A DNA stretch of 64,000 nucleotides, taken from contig NC_052031.1 of the NCBI RefSeq assembly GCF_015832195.1, forward strand, positions 8,371,850 through 8,435,849, written 5' to 3'. This DNA is from Motacilla alba alba. Taxonomy: Eukaryota > Chordata > Aves > Passeriformes > Motacillidae. Below the pieces are notes generated by a model. That model worked only from the letters and a program-made list of their open reading frames with translations, did no database searches and was not told the origin of the DNA. The position numbers were made by a program, and so were the translations under genes. This document shows, one piece after another, positions 11,261 to 25,200 of the stretch; position 1 is the stretch's first letter; each line of letters begins with the position of its first letter.

Positions 11261-13329
11261 TCCTCAGGAATGTCTGTTTTCTCCATCACCTTTCAAGTGA
11301 CTTTGCTGTTGACTTCATATCTTGACACTGGCTTGATGAAGTATTTTCTTACTATCCAACTGCATTTTTACAATCTGTCTCCATTTTCCAATTGAAAATT
11401 GTACTTCCATTTCAGCGTTTGAATCCAGCTCCAAGGCTTCCCTAACAAATAAATCCCAGAGTGGTTTAGCATCTGTACAAATGACATATTGCAGACACAG
11501 TACACTGAAATATGTCGTAAAAAATCAGATTTTACATGGTAGTCTAAGATATTTGAGTGAAAGCACAAACTGTGCTATCCAAGAGCAGATGTTAATTAAT
11601 AAGTCTTGTATCATACGTGTTCTTTGCTCTTGATTGTGCTGTTTCAGAAGTGTATTTCCAGACTATCGCCGTTATCTCCAAGACAGTTTGGGTCTTCTAT
11701 AATCTCATCAGTCTAAGAGGACAATCAAATTCTTACCTTTTGGAGAAGATATTTTGTCTGAGCAGTTCCATGTGTGCTGAAGCATATCCATCTGGCATCT
11801 CTGAAGGGAACTCGATGTGATAAATATTACTACAAATTAGCATAGTTTGAAACCTTGGCTCCAAAAGGATTTAATTAACTTTATTTACTGAATGGTCTTG
11901 GGATGTATTTTAAGACTACTCCCTGCAGAGAGATGAAGGTAAACACAGACTTTGACACTGCACGCTTGTGTTGGTGTGTATGGATGTCTGCTCTGAAACT
12001 TTCATCCAAAATACAGGTTTTGTTTTCTTGTTCCAAATGGAATATCCAACAACTTAGTCATTGGCAGTAAAACTTTGGGGTGCCTGAACTCTTCAAAATA
12101 AAATGTCAATAGCTGTTTTTTTTGGTTTTTTTTTTAAACATATGACTCAGGGTAAAAGTGCTATTGCCAAGGTTTATCAGTCATTAAACTTTCCCTCAGT
12201 GCAGATACAATCTGTGTGCCTGGGAGTTGAAACAAGAAAAAACACGTATTCCAAGGCATAAACAAAGATCTCATATGATTACAGTGCTGACCTATCTTTG
12301 GTTAAAATACCTTCCAGAACAGCTGTGGATCACTAGGCACGTACTTATGGACAGGAATTTCACTGGCAGATTGATGGAGGTTCTGCTTTTGGCAGCAGCA
12401 AGTATTAGGTGTGGGATGAACAGCAGTAGAGAAGCAGCCAGTTTTATAAGGAAGTGTGAAAGTAGCAGCAGAAGATTAGGAAGGACAACTGGAACCACTT
12501 CTAGATGGCTAGACAGATGGAAATGAATTCAGACACTTTGGAAAGTAAATTAAATTACAACTCAAGTATGTGCAAAAATTAAGAGACTGATAAAAAAAGA
12601 CATTAGGAAAACTTAAAAAATAAATAAAACATGATTCAACAATTGTTCAGCTTTGCTGTGTTAAATGAAATAAAACTCCAGATGGACCAGCATCAATATA
12701 TGTAAATATGGTGAGGATACTTTAGATTGATATCTTCTAACTGGCTTTGTACACTAGTAGACTGATCCACCTACAAAATATCACATATTCATAGTAATGA
12801 TTTCTGGAAGACAGAAAGAATATTACTTCACAGAATGAGACTGGGTCAGGTCCTCAGCTGATGCAAATTGCCATAGTTACTTTGATTTCAGTGGAGTTAT
12901 GCCAGTTAATTCTGGACTAAATCTTCAATTGAAGATTTTACTTGTAAAAGTTTCATATGTTTCATTTAATACCTTCTGTGCTTAAGACATTCTCTCTTCT
13001 ACATTTCCTCTGTACTTCTGATTTTTAATTTTTTTTTTTTAAATTACTCAGCCTCTTTTTCCAGCGATTAAGGCTTTTTTTTTCCTGAAATAATTAAATT
13101 AGAACAAATATTTTCCAGGAAGACATACTAGGAATGTATCACTTGGATTCATTTCCAAGACAAAGCAATCCTAGTGAAACTGATGTTTCAGTTATTCATT
13201 TTTGGAATCTAGAGTTACATTGGTATTTGTCTTTTATTTGTTAGAATCTGGAATTGACTTTCAACATAATTTTGGTTTTTTTATAGGACTCTTAACTCAG
13301 TACATGTGAGATTTGTTGTCAGTGTAATA
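11261..13329. other. AT-rich non-coding stretch
   Basis: No recognised repeat or gene. The 99-codon open frame at 12227-12526 on the plus strand has an opposite-strand counterpart, no domain and no splice context, so it is not called. T-rich runs lie near 12118-12137 and 13028-13041. Confidence 0.55.
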
Positions 13330-13470
13330 TTCTTCTATGTATATATACACATATATATATATGGCCAGTTTTCTTTTAGATTTATGTACACAAAAGAAGT
13401 TATAGATAATTTTAATATATAATATATATTAAATAATATGAATTAAAATTAATATTTAATTTAACATAAT
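13330..13470. repeat. AT-rich low-complexity tract
   Basis: About 140 bp made almost entirely of A and T, with alternating TA runs (near 13337-13366) and taat/atta mixtures (13408-13470). It is separated from the third LTR by roughly 150 bp of ordinary sequence. Confidence 0.7.
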
Positions 13471-13624
13471 TATAAGATATAATGCATCAGGAGATTAGGA
13501 GTGATAGGGAAAACCCCAAAATATTGCCCAAAGTCTTAAGAAACATGCAGTTCCTAATTCTGAGATTTTCTGTATTATCTTTGAAAACTGCTCACTCTCT
13601 TTGTGTCTGTTCCCCTTTACTTAG

Positions 13625-14219
13625 TGGTTTAACCCCGGCTGCAGCCAAGGCCCACACAGCCACTCACTCCCTCCCCCACCAGCAGGATCAGAGAGAGAAT
13701 TGGAAAGGTATAAAAGCCAGAAAACTCATTAGGGTTGAGATACAGACACTTTAATAAAGGACACAAAAGCTGCACATGCAAAAAAACCAAGGAATTAAGT
13801 CCCCTCTTCCCATGGGCAGGCAGGTGTTCAGCCATCACCTGGGAGAGCAGGGTCCCATCACACATAATGGTGAGGTGAGCTGGGAAGACAAACACCATCA
13901 CTGCAAATGTATCTCTCCGTTCCTCCTTCTTCCCCTCACCTTGTATGCTGCCCACAATGTCATATGGTCAGGAAAACCCCTCTGCTCAGTTTGGGTCACC
14001 TGTCCCAGCTGTGTCTCCTCCCAGCCTCCTGCACACTCCCAGCCCCCTTGCCAGTGTGGCCGTACAAAAAGCACAAAAGGCCTTGGCTCTGTCTAAGTCC
14101 TACTCAGCAGTAACAAAAACATCTCTGTATCATCAGCCCTGTGTCCAAGGCAAATCTGAAACACAGCCCTGTACCAGCAACAGTGAAGAAAATTAACTCG
14201 ACCCCAGCCTAAACCTGCA
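13625..14219 (-). mobile_element. Solo LTR of an avian ERVL-type endogenous retrovirus (minus orientation, about 595 bp)
   Basis: The plus strand begins tggtttaaccccggctgcag and ends ...gcctaaacctgca. Read on the minus strand this is the widespread bird LTR that opens TG(g)...ggctggg..gagttaattttcttc and closes ...ggggttaaacca. Internal landmarks agree: 'cccatgggcaggcaggtgtt', 'gggaagacaaacaccatcac', 'cagcagtaacaaaaacat', and on the minus strand an attaaa polyadenylation variant at 13750-13755. The TATA region is decayed (near 13941). I could not find a clear target-site duplication, which fits an older insertion. No internal retroviral sequence flanks it. The ERVL assignment is from memory of the family, not from a search. 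Confidence 0.86.
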
Positions 14220-17196
14220 CATTCTTCTGTTTGATGAGACATATTCTCATTCCTTATCAATAGATAGTGAGGATAAAACTGCTGGTACCTCATGTGCTGC
14301 CTTCACATGGTCAGGTGGAATCAGATTCATCCCACCCAACCTTGTCTTCAGTTCTGTAATCTTTAGTCTACCTTCATAGACAAAGGAGGAAAACCTACTT
14401 CCAGAAGATGCTTGTTCTTACCCATATTATATTCCTCTCATATGCCAAGGTGAATCCATCCCTGTGATGGATTTGTTCTCTTCAGGTTGGAAGTAGCATA
14501 TATTTCTAATCTTGCTACTGAAATTGCTGAAATTAGAGAACCTAATCACACATTATTAATTGATGATTAATTATATGTACAGCCAAATAAACTGACTTGA
14601 GAAGACTGAGTTACATAAATTGTGATATAACTAAAACTACTCTCAAAATCACTGATGTTCATTGCTGCCTGGGGATTTCTCAAGAATTCATGGCAGAAGT
14701 ATCTGAAGAAGGAATTTTAGGGGGGAACAGATGATTGTAATATAATCAGGTCAATCTTTAGGGAATATTTTGCAGATCAGTCATCAACTATCTCTTTATT
14801 ATAACCTCCCAGATATTAGACAAGCCATGTATCAATGCTTCTGAATTTGAAAGGGGGGGGGGAAATATTCATGGCTGGAAGCAAATCTATGTATGTGTTG
14901 ATAGGCATCAAGCAGATAAAAAATTAAATTTACCCTGGTTTATGCTGATTACAGAACCATTAGAAATCCATGTAAAGGCTTAAATGATGTGTCACCCTTA
15001 AGATCTATAAAATTGCCTGTTCCATGGGCAACCCATTAAAGTGATCTCTTATGACTAGAGGTGTTCAGGATTTTTTTTACTCTTTCAATGCTTTGGTTTT
15101 TGGGGAGGTCATAAACTCAAGACCTGTGCCTGGAAGCAGAAGCTCTCTGTTTGACCTAGGATTGCTCTGTTTATGCCAAAGCAGAGGAACAATATACAAA
15201 TAAGTTAGACTTCTGTCAGTAGGACACATTTGCTTGACCTCAACTTTCTTTACTATTTCTGGAGCGTATAATTTATATATAATAATTTTAATATAATTTA
15301 CATATAAGCCAAGATTGCCTTTAGCAAACACCACAGTTGAAGTATTTCCTGCTCCACACTGAAAATTAGACTCCTCTTTGAAGCTCTGTTTGTGCCATCC
15401 ATGTTTTCTCTTTCAGTTTTCCCCTGCCTTCAGAGATACATTTGGTCTCTGATGCAGTTCTTAATGCAAGGCAATGGTCACTGACTGTGTTCTAAAATTG
15501 GAGAGGAAGTCATGTTAAAATTTTTGAAAATTTGACTATAAAATACACTTTATAAATAGTATAATGAATAATTTAAATGTCTTTTCTTTATACCATATGC
15601 CACAATCCTTAGTGACTTGTTAGGTTTTATTAACTTTCCATGGAATCTCTTAGGTGTTTTCACTTGCCAAATTCAGAATAAATATCTGAAAAAAATATAT
15701 TAAATTTAATACACTGTGATATTTTAGATCATAACCTCTACACACACCAAGTACATTATCACAGCTGTGTAATGCCCTTTTGCCTGAAACTGACAGCAAC
15801 TCCAGATAAGAAACCTGTGCATTACTTTACTCTTGCATACAGCTTCTACTTGGTTCTAACTCATTGCTGACTAATCAGCTCTCTGGCAGGGTCTAGTGTA
15901 CAAAAAGCACCAAAACAATTTAAAGCCACTTTTGTTCTCCCATCACTTGTGCGAGGAGGTACAAAATACACAATTCAACTCATTGTGCTTTATACCACTT
16001 CATAACCAGCCCTCATCTAGTTTTCCTCTCACTAATGGCAGTAAAAGGATTCTGACTAACTTGGGAAAAGTATGGCTTTAAATAATTACGGTTTCCTGAA
16101 CACAGCTCAGATGGTAGATACACTCAGCCTTTGTATTTCCTGGGATATTGGCCTAACCAACAAGGAAAAAAAGCACAAAAACTTCATTCACATCTCTTTT
16201 TTTAGTAGCAGAAAGGGATATTATGTAACTTTGGCAATTCGATAAAGATGCAGCTTCAGAGATGGGCGAGTTAATGGAAGCATTCTGGTTTCCTCAAAAG
16301 AACGATGGTTCTTTGTAGCAATCATGCCCGAAGAGTCCCCCAGGGCTTGAAGTCCTCTTCTGTACTGCTGAAAGGATAATATTTAGAACAGAGACAATCA
16401 ACTACTCATCTCCTGCCCTGATTTATGCTGTACACTTTGGATAACACTCATGCAATAGTGGAAATTGTCAAAGCTTTACCTGTCTTTTAAGCCCTGGGCA
16501 AGGATGGAAGGGGAATTAGAAGCTTGAATGAAACACTAAAGATAATACACTCCGTTGCTGTGCATAGTAGTTATAGACACATTAATATGCTTTGGAAATA
16601 ATTTTGACCTCTAGGTGTTCAGAGCCTCAGTTTAGTCTTGCTTTTGCCATAAGAGCTTTTTGCCCACAGAATCTGTTCTAGGAGGCACCATTGAGAGTGG
16701 CTACTACAGCTGATTTACCGTGTGACTCGAGGCTTAAGGAAATGCCCAGAAATACACAGCTGGAAGAGGAGAGAATGTCAGAAGACAAGGAAGACTGGAG
16801 GTATCACAGGCGAATAAGGAAGTACTCAGCTTAAAAGAAAGCCATGAGGTTAGGACATGTGTTCACTAAGACTCAAAGCTGGTAATGGTGACAAGGAGAG
16901 AATTTTTGTTTGATGGCATAGTTCTTGCTGGGATAAGAATGATGACTGGTAGGTGAGGTAACTTATTAATATAAATAAAGTTTAATAGTTCTGGCATAAC
17001 TCAAAGAAAATATAGTCCTCTTCTCCAGGCTTTTAGTAATTTATTAGGCTCTGGGCCACCCAGTTTCACCACCAAACAAATTCCCCGTAGGCAGCAGCGG
17101 GGGGTACTGGAGGGATTATTCTTTAGGCAGCAATAACACAAATTTTTTTCCAGATAGGTCAGTGATTCTCAAACTAATTTTCCTTTGCTTCCCAAT

Positions 17197-17225
17197 GGGG
17201 GGGTGGAGGGGGGGGGGGGGGGGGG
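17197..17225 (+). repeat. Poly-G tract (7 G, then 18 G)
   Basis: Seven consecutive G, a short tgga interruption, then eighteen consecutive G. Such a run can fold into G-quadruplexes and is prone to length variation and sequencing error. Confidence 0.85.
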
Positions 17226-20200
17226 CTTGGGAGAAGACACCACAATAATTATTTGGCTCTATGGCTCCCAGGAACTATAGCCCCTTTTTTCTGCTTCTGC
17301 GTGTGCGGTCCATCTGTGCCCCAATCAAAATTACTTCTAGGACAGATAGAAGCTTCTTGACTCTTAACTGCCACTGCTTCTTGTGGGAATCTGCCTGGCA
17401 AGATGCCTGATCTTCTCCATTCTCTTTGCCTCTAGTTTGAGAACTCTGATCCTAAGATAGGGTTTGCTTATTTATAGATATATGTTTATATTTATTTTTT
17501 TAAATTTAAATTTAAATTAATTGGTTTCCTGAAGCTTTCAACTTCCTTGAGGAGTTTGGAGTTGATCTGGTGAAGGATTTCAACCTTTTTGCTTTGTTAA
17601 TGTCTTCTTTATTTCTCCCCTCTCCTTTTGTATTTTAAATTCTACTCCATCATTTTCATGATATTACATTGACAGCTTGGGAGGGTGTGGGAGGAAAGGA
17701 ATAACCTCTTTTTATTTTCTCATTTCCCTGTGTTACCTCCACTACTCCTGTTTTAACACTGAGAGAAACCATTGCAATGTTGTCATACTTTTTCATTGGC
17801 ACAGATTCAATGTTCTGAAAAGCAACCTCATGCTCTGAATGCCAGGAAATCACTTATTTACTCATGAATGGCTACACCCCTTGCTGAGACTGTCAGGTGT
17901 TCTAAACACATATGGAACTTCTTTGGGATATGGAGGTTTTGGCTTAGTTGGCATCTTAACTAAGAGGCAGTACATACAATCAAAGTGGAAAGGATCTTCT
18001 TGAATTAAACAGAAATGTTTACAAAAAAAGTTTAAAAGAAGAGCTTAAAGAAAAAGGGGAGAAACTTACCAAAGATAATTTCATCTTTACTCTGTCTTGA
18101 AAAACAATTCTCAGTAAGTTAAACCAGGCAGTCACAGGGAGCCCTGCCTCTGACTGTTTTGGACTCAGAAAAGTTATTTTCTTAATGAATCCTCCGCTTA
18201 ATCAGGTGTTAACTTGCTCCACACAGTTAACAGTGTGGTGTGTTATTGCCATCCTAGGCAGACCTGGTACAGAGAGAAATTAGACAAGTCCATCACCAAA
18301 TAATCACAAAGTTTTAAGCATTTTTAGTAAGTGATCAAGTATTGTCAAGAAGTAGAAGCAACTGAAAAATGCTTCAGGATAAATATGGTAAAAAGTTTAA
18401 GGAAATAAATATGATTCTGTATTTATGAGATGTGCAAGTGCTTTCAAGAACTTCCCTGACATCCTTCCTGACTAAAGTAATGCTCTTATAGACATTGGCT
18501 TGTCTACTGCAGTGCCTGGCCAGAAAACCTTCACATTCAGAGAAGGGTGTTAAGCAGGAAGTCTGTAGAAGAGAAAATTCTCTGGAATTAATTACCTGAT
18601 TGGCTGCAATATTTGGTATGGACCAAGCAGACTTGTTCAGAGTGAAGCTGGTTTTCTATTCTCTTTGCCCTGGCAGAGATTAGAATTAACTGAAGCAGAA
18701 GGTAATATTTGAATGCTCATGTCCATATTCTGAAATTCAAATACCACCTGGCTTCTTAAATGATTTCTTGGTTCCAGCTGATTTTTTTTAAGGTAGAATG
18801 ACCATCTTATGAAAAGGATATTAAATTAAAATTCATATGCTGAACAAACACATTCCCTAAAACTTAACTATTAGCAAATGCAGTACAACTGAAGACCTGA
18901 GATAATTAAATATTAATGATAACAAAAAAAGCACATTGGTATTTTTGATCTATTTAAACTCTTAAAATTGTGAAAAATAAATGAATATTTCATCAATTTA
19001 ATGTGAGCAGGCAAAGAAAAAATATTCTGCAAGGCAAATTCATATCAAATTCTATCCACAAAATCTTGTATCTTTAAATAACATAAAATTTATATGCTGA
19101 CCTGTCAAGAAGAAATCACTGGGAGATATTGGAGATGATAAAATTCATTGTGAATGCTGTAATACTGAGACACATTCATATGCTTTGTTATAAAAGTACT
19201 CTTTTTGGATGATAATTTTTACCAGCTATAAAAATTACTAAGCCAAACTCCACCTTCTCTGTCTAACACTGTACAATTGTACTGTCAGTCATTACACACA
19301 ATACTGAGATTTTTATATTTTCAATGTGACTGAAAGTTCTTATATGACTAAATTAAGGTCATTAAAATACTGCCAACTTGAAATCTTCATGGACAAAAGG
19401 AGGAAATGTCTAATACAGATGCACTTAACCCAGTTTAACCCTCATTTTGCTTGTGAGAATAAATCTTTGGGTTTTATCACTGTAAAGAATAAATTTCTCT
19501 GTGTGTCATTGCTTTGAATAGGTTGGGTAAAAACCCACTCAAACCAATCCAGCACTCCCATGCTTTAATCACACTCACAAGCACAGGCAAGAAAGGGTCT
19601 TAAATTTTCAGAGCATGTCCCAGTGGAAACATTAAAGATCTTGCTAGTGGAAATGGGCTATCTAATACCACAATAAATATAAATCTGCCTGGAAAGATCA
19701 TGATTATCCTGGAAGTCTAAAAAATTGAGACACTTGGTTTTGGTTAGGAGAAAGCTTTTAGGTTTCCCAAGTGTTATCTGCCCAACATTCATTTCATCTC
19801 ATGCAGCACTTCTAGATTTATGTTAAACTGAGCTGTACAAGCCCTTCTATATATATATTTTTTTTTTTTTTAAATTAAACAAATTGTTTTAGAGTTCCTG
19901 TGGCTGAGGCTGGATGAATTAAAATGCAGGCTTTGGTGGGATCTGTAATTAGCAAGGATGTTTGATCTAAAAGAAGGAAATAAAAATAATAGTTAAACTG
20001 TTACAAGTCCTTGAGTTTTATATTGCTGTTGTCATGTCTAGAAAAATGGCACTGAACCATGCTTAATATGGTTTCAAATTTGGCCAGTGTCTAACATGAT
20101 GTATTACTTCAAATAAATGTTTTGAGTGAATCATATCTACAAGAAGACATTTGAAAAATTCTTATGTTCACATAAATATACATCTCAGACCTTATAATTT

Positions 20201-21909
20201 CACTTATGCACAAACAAATAAATGATTGTTTGAGAGTAAAACGTGGGAATTTTTATCCAAACTATTCATTTTTTTCCTATTAGAGTAAAAAATAAAGTTC
20301 TGAAATAATTTTCCATATGTCACAAGAAAACGGACTTGTAGGAAAGAATTTTTTTTTTTCTTTGAAGAAATAAAAGAAGACTGTGTTTATTAGATGTTAT
20401 TTGGGGATTTCAAACAATGGATCTTTTGAGAAAATCCAGGAAATACTGTTCTGGTTGTAAAACTAACAAATTTGTAATATTTGGCTGATCATTATGAGAC
20501 TTTTTCTTCAAAATCTGGATCTTACACTGGATTGATACCACCAGTTACATTCATTAGTATTATCAATACCAGTGTGTTCTTGGTAACTTCTAATGCTTTG
20601 ATCTCTTCTGGATACAGCTCAAAATCATGGTTTACTTTGTGTTGCCTTTATATGTGTTAAGGATTCAAATTATTCATGCAGAGTGTGAGTAAGTGTATGC
20701 TATAACTGACAAAATCTCAACATCAAAACCTTGTGGCTGGTCACCTGAGACTCTCTTTGCACACAGCAGAGCTAGTTAGCAGAGATATATTTCATCACAT
20801 CTTAAAATAAATGTCAAAAATAGGTCAAGTGTGTCACACCCTGGAAGTCCTTAATTCTGTCTATTGACATTTGCAAACTCAGCTCTTGATGTCTGCTGCA
20901 GAAACCGGAGCACAAGTGTTTATACTTTCATTGTCAGATATGATTAGGAACTTGAAAATAGCACTGAAGTGATTGGAGAAACATTCCTGAGGCCTCTACT
21001 CCAAATCTGTCCAGCTATTGAAGAGATGTATTTATTCCACTATGAGAATATAAAAAAAAAAATCAGTTTGGAGCTATGATAATTTTATTTTCTCTGACTT
21101 TAGGATTCTGATGGTGCAGGTTTATGTGGGCTGATTGCAAAACTCATGAGAAGGCAATGCAACCTGGCATAACAGCTAATGAGCACCAAGTTCACATTTT
21201 GTCACTAGTACAGGTTGGAGTCAGCAATGAAAGAAATGTTACATGGTAACAAGTATTCTGCCTGACATGAAAAGTCATGAAAGAAAGAAAAAAAAAAAGC
21301 AATAGAAAGGCTCAAAAGGGTTGGAACTCCTTAAAGTACTGAAAAAACCTCTGATATTTAGAGCAGTTAAGCTGAAGACAAAGAGTTTTGATCAGAGAGG
21401 GTAAAGAAACTAATTGTTGCAGCAGAGAACACAATAGGATGAGAAAAGATAAAATCACAAGCAAAAGAGGGCCAAGTGGTTCTTTCTGTGCCTTGGAGTT
21501 GCTGATAATTGACAGTTCTTGGATTCAAACCAAAAGTCTTGCTATATTTGATATAAAGATAACCCCAATAGCTTGGAGGAGTTTCATGACTGTATCTTAT
21601 CTCACTTCATGAAAACAGTACGTATTTTTAACTGATGACAAGTTCATTTCTGTAGAGTAGGAAAGAAAGGTGTGGAAAAAAAATGACTGATTTCCAAATA
21701 TGATAAGAAAATAAGTTAGTGTTTAGTTTAGAAGGTGTGTCTGACAGCACGCTTTAATTTATATGCCCAAAAGCCTTCAAAAATCTGGGGTGGGGGAAAT
21801 AAACCTCAACAAAAATAGAACAATCATCATCCTGAGGTATAATTTACCTGCATTAAGGAGGCAATACATATCATGCCTTCTTTTGAGCAAAGTCTCTGGA
21901 TGTAAGGAG

Positions 21910-21937
21910 ATTAGATCCAGCAGCCACTGGATCTAAT
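21910..21937. repeat. Perfect 11-bp inverted repeat with 6-nt loop
   Basis: The arm attagatccag at 21910-21920 is matched by its exact reverse complement at 21927-21937 around the loop cagcca. It is a small hairpin or dyad with no known motif. Confidence 0.6.
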
Positions 21938-22020
21938 TAAACCACTGCCTCTGGAAAACTGCACTTTTTCAGGTGTGTAACACAGGGTAAGGGAAAAATT
22001 TGATTTATTCAATTACATGA

Positions 22021-22250
<230 letters not shown>

Positions 22251-25200
22251 CATGTATGTTGTTTATCCAGTTTTCAAAATCATAGTATCAGTATGTGGAA
22301 TACAAGACTGAATTATCACCGTTTAACTCATTACTGTCTGTCACTGTTTTCTGGAAATAATGGATATTTTTAGCCCACCACCAGTTGTGAGGTTCTAAAT
22401 TATTTGTGAGGTTTTAAAACTGATTTGTGTTGCCTTACATCTGAAACAGGATGAGCTCAAATATGTAAACATATGAGCTCAAATATGAATGTGCAATACA
22501 CTGCTAAATCCTAATTAGGTTGTGTACTCAAGTCACTGAGCCATTGGACCTACACTCAATCACTCAGGAACATGCAGTACTTCTTTCATGTCTGTGGAAA
22601 AAATAGCATTGATTTCACCCAGAAAAAAACCTGTAAACTGTCTAGGACAACTTTCCCATTCCAAATCAACATGATTTTTGAAGCTGACAACAAAGGAAAT
22701 CTGCATTCGTTAAAGGCAGACAGGCCAGTTTCTGAGAAGTTATATTTTACTGCAGGAATGGATGTAATCAGGTCAAAATCACAGACTTGCAAAGTATCAC
22801 ATGGATTAGAAATTTGCAGTGTTCATTTCTAGGTTTTTTTGTTTGGTTTTGGGTTTTTTTTTCTCCTTATTTACAAAATCTGATGTACAGGGAAACAGGT
22901 CTCAAAGTTTCATTAAAACTAATTCTGGTGCACCTCTCTTCAAGAAAGACTGTCCCTAAAGACAAAAAACCCCATAAAAGATCATGAAAATTGATTAAAT
23001 GCAGACTGTTCTGGAAAACTGAGGTTCAGGGTCACTGGACTCCTCACTGTCATCCTAAAGGTTTAGCCCAGCTGAAGCTCTGGGACTTCATTGAATCAGG
23101 AATTACAGTCTACCAGATGAATCACTCTTCCAAGGGAGACATGGAAGCTGTGGCTTAACTGATTTTTTACAAGGAAGGAGAGCTTAGGGAAAAATCCACT
23201 TAACCCTTTCTTGGAGTTAGCAGAATGATCATTGAACTGGAAATGCTTCCAAACTATCTGAGTTCAATAAACCACTCCTGAATTAATGCTGTTAATTAAA
23301 TTTTCCAACAAGTTTTAAAGAAAAACATGAAATATTTCCGTTTCTGGGTCTTTCAAATCATAGTCACTGAAAAGAAAACACATTTATAAATTTCTTTCCA
23401 ATGTAAATTAACCAGGTTTTGTGTACACAGAAGGGTCCATTTAGAAAGAGAAATGAGAAGGAGTTTTGACTGCTCAACAGCCAACAGACTTATCTGCTCC
23501 CAGCAGAGTCTCCTTGGTTTTGAAACACTGCTCTTGTGTTTAAATGGAAAGCAAAAAGTGATCTGTTTAAAGAAAATTCTGATGTTGGTGTTGGGTTCTC
23601 ATGAAACGTGGGACTTTTTAAGGAAACATCCTAACTTCCTATATGCAATTACCAGAATGCTGTTTTTTCCTTTAAATCTACAATTAAACATGAGCCTGCT
23701 TGGCTGTCTGTAGAAGAAGCATTAAAAGATGCAATCTGTTCTAGTTACAGTAACCTGCAGCAAATATTTCATAATTGAGAGCTGTGGAGGCGTTGAATCC
23801 AATACCTGTAACATTAATATCCTTAAAGCACATAAACAACTTCAGTGTCAAAGACTCTTTTCCCATGAAGTTTCATTATGCTATTAAGATTCTCACCTGA
23901 GGCTGCAGGGTAGGGTTGTTAACAGCTGACTTGGAATAAAATATACACCAGATAGGGTTTATTCTATTAAACTGACTTGTCAGTAGTTTCACTTTGTATT
24001 CTTTCCATAGAGCTTGAGATATGAAATGAATGTCTTAAATTAAGACAGTAAATGAAACTTGATACTTTGTGTTTTAAAGATAGGGCTGTGTACAAATAAT
24101 TGATGGTATGGCTGTATTTTTCATGATGCAACAACATTTTGCATAGTTACCAGTCACTAATGAGGTTTTAAGAAACTGCATTTTTAAAAATCAGGCTGTG
24201 TGTGCTCATGGAATATATTTGGCAGCCTCAGAGAAAGCCTGTCACACTAAACAAGTTATTTTTCTGTGAGTTATCTGATAAGTGGTCTGTATCCGTGCAG
24301 AGCTCTAATGTAAATCTTTAAAAAATGTAAGAAAGCCTCAATATGATCACAATATGGTCCTGGGTGTTTTGTAAAGCCAACAACTCTTCCAGCCAACTTA
24401 ATATTCCAGCCCTGGGAGGGACTCCTCCCTGTGTTTTGGGAGCTCTACAAGTTGTTTCTGAAATTCCAATATAATTACTAGCTTTATACCAGAAATCCCA
24501 TGGAAGAGGCCTTTTTGGAATGTATGCATTTGCAAAAACTGTATGATGTTTTAAAGGCTTCTTTTTGTAGCTCTGTTTAATGGAACTGACTCCAACCTCA
24601 GCCTTACAAGAAAAGAAATACTTTCCTCTCCAGCATGTCAAAATATGGTCACTTGCTCAGTTTCAGAAAGACTATATTCATATTCTTTCCATGTCACATC
24701 AACAGAGCTATCCATTTAACTTTCAAAGCATTCCTTAAAATTGTTCCCTGGGCTACTTACAAAAAAGCAAGCTAACATCAAGATAAAACCTTTGACCACT
24801 ATTAGTGATCACCAGATAGACCAATATTATTTAATTTCCTTAAAAGCCCTTGGCTGCCTCAGCATAACAGTTTCAGCTACACCTTTACTTTCCAGCCTTT
24901 GGTCATATGGGTTCAAGGTCCAGTAAGCCTCTTCCCTTCATTCAGTGTAGATGCTGTGGCATTTTATAAAAACAGACTTGGCATGGCATTTAGCTCAAGT
25001 TTGATGGATTTACAAGAAAGATATTTTCATGTGCTGTTTTTAATATCTTTTTTTTTTATTTATTAACAATATAGTCAACATCCTCAATAGGATTTGAGGC
25101 TGTGCAATTAACTTTTAAAGAGACAAAATAAATTCAGCTCAGTATCTCAGATTTAGGCACCTAAAGCCATTTGGGATGCTTGACAGTATCAAGTATAGAG

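Larger units (their letters stand above)
14220..22020. other. Gene-poor AT-rich stretch
   Basis: No gene, RNA gene or recognised transposon was found in 7.8 kb. It contains G runs (14853-14862 and 17197-17225), an aaattt-rich palindromic tract near 17500-17523, a T-rich run near 19855-19873 and a hairpin at 21910-21937. The few open frames are short and isolated. Confidence 0.55.

Noticed and set aside
13629..14196. Several open frames of 66-108 codons on both strands
   Set aside because: All lie inside the solo LTR at 13625-14219, which has no coding region.
17656..17853. A 65-codon minus-strand frame with a fairly protein-like composition
   Set aside because: No start context, domain or splice signals, and too short to separate from chance.
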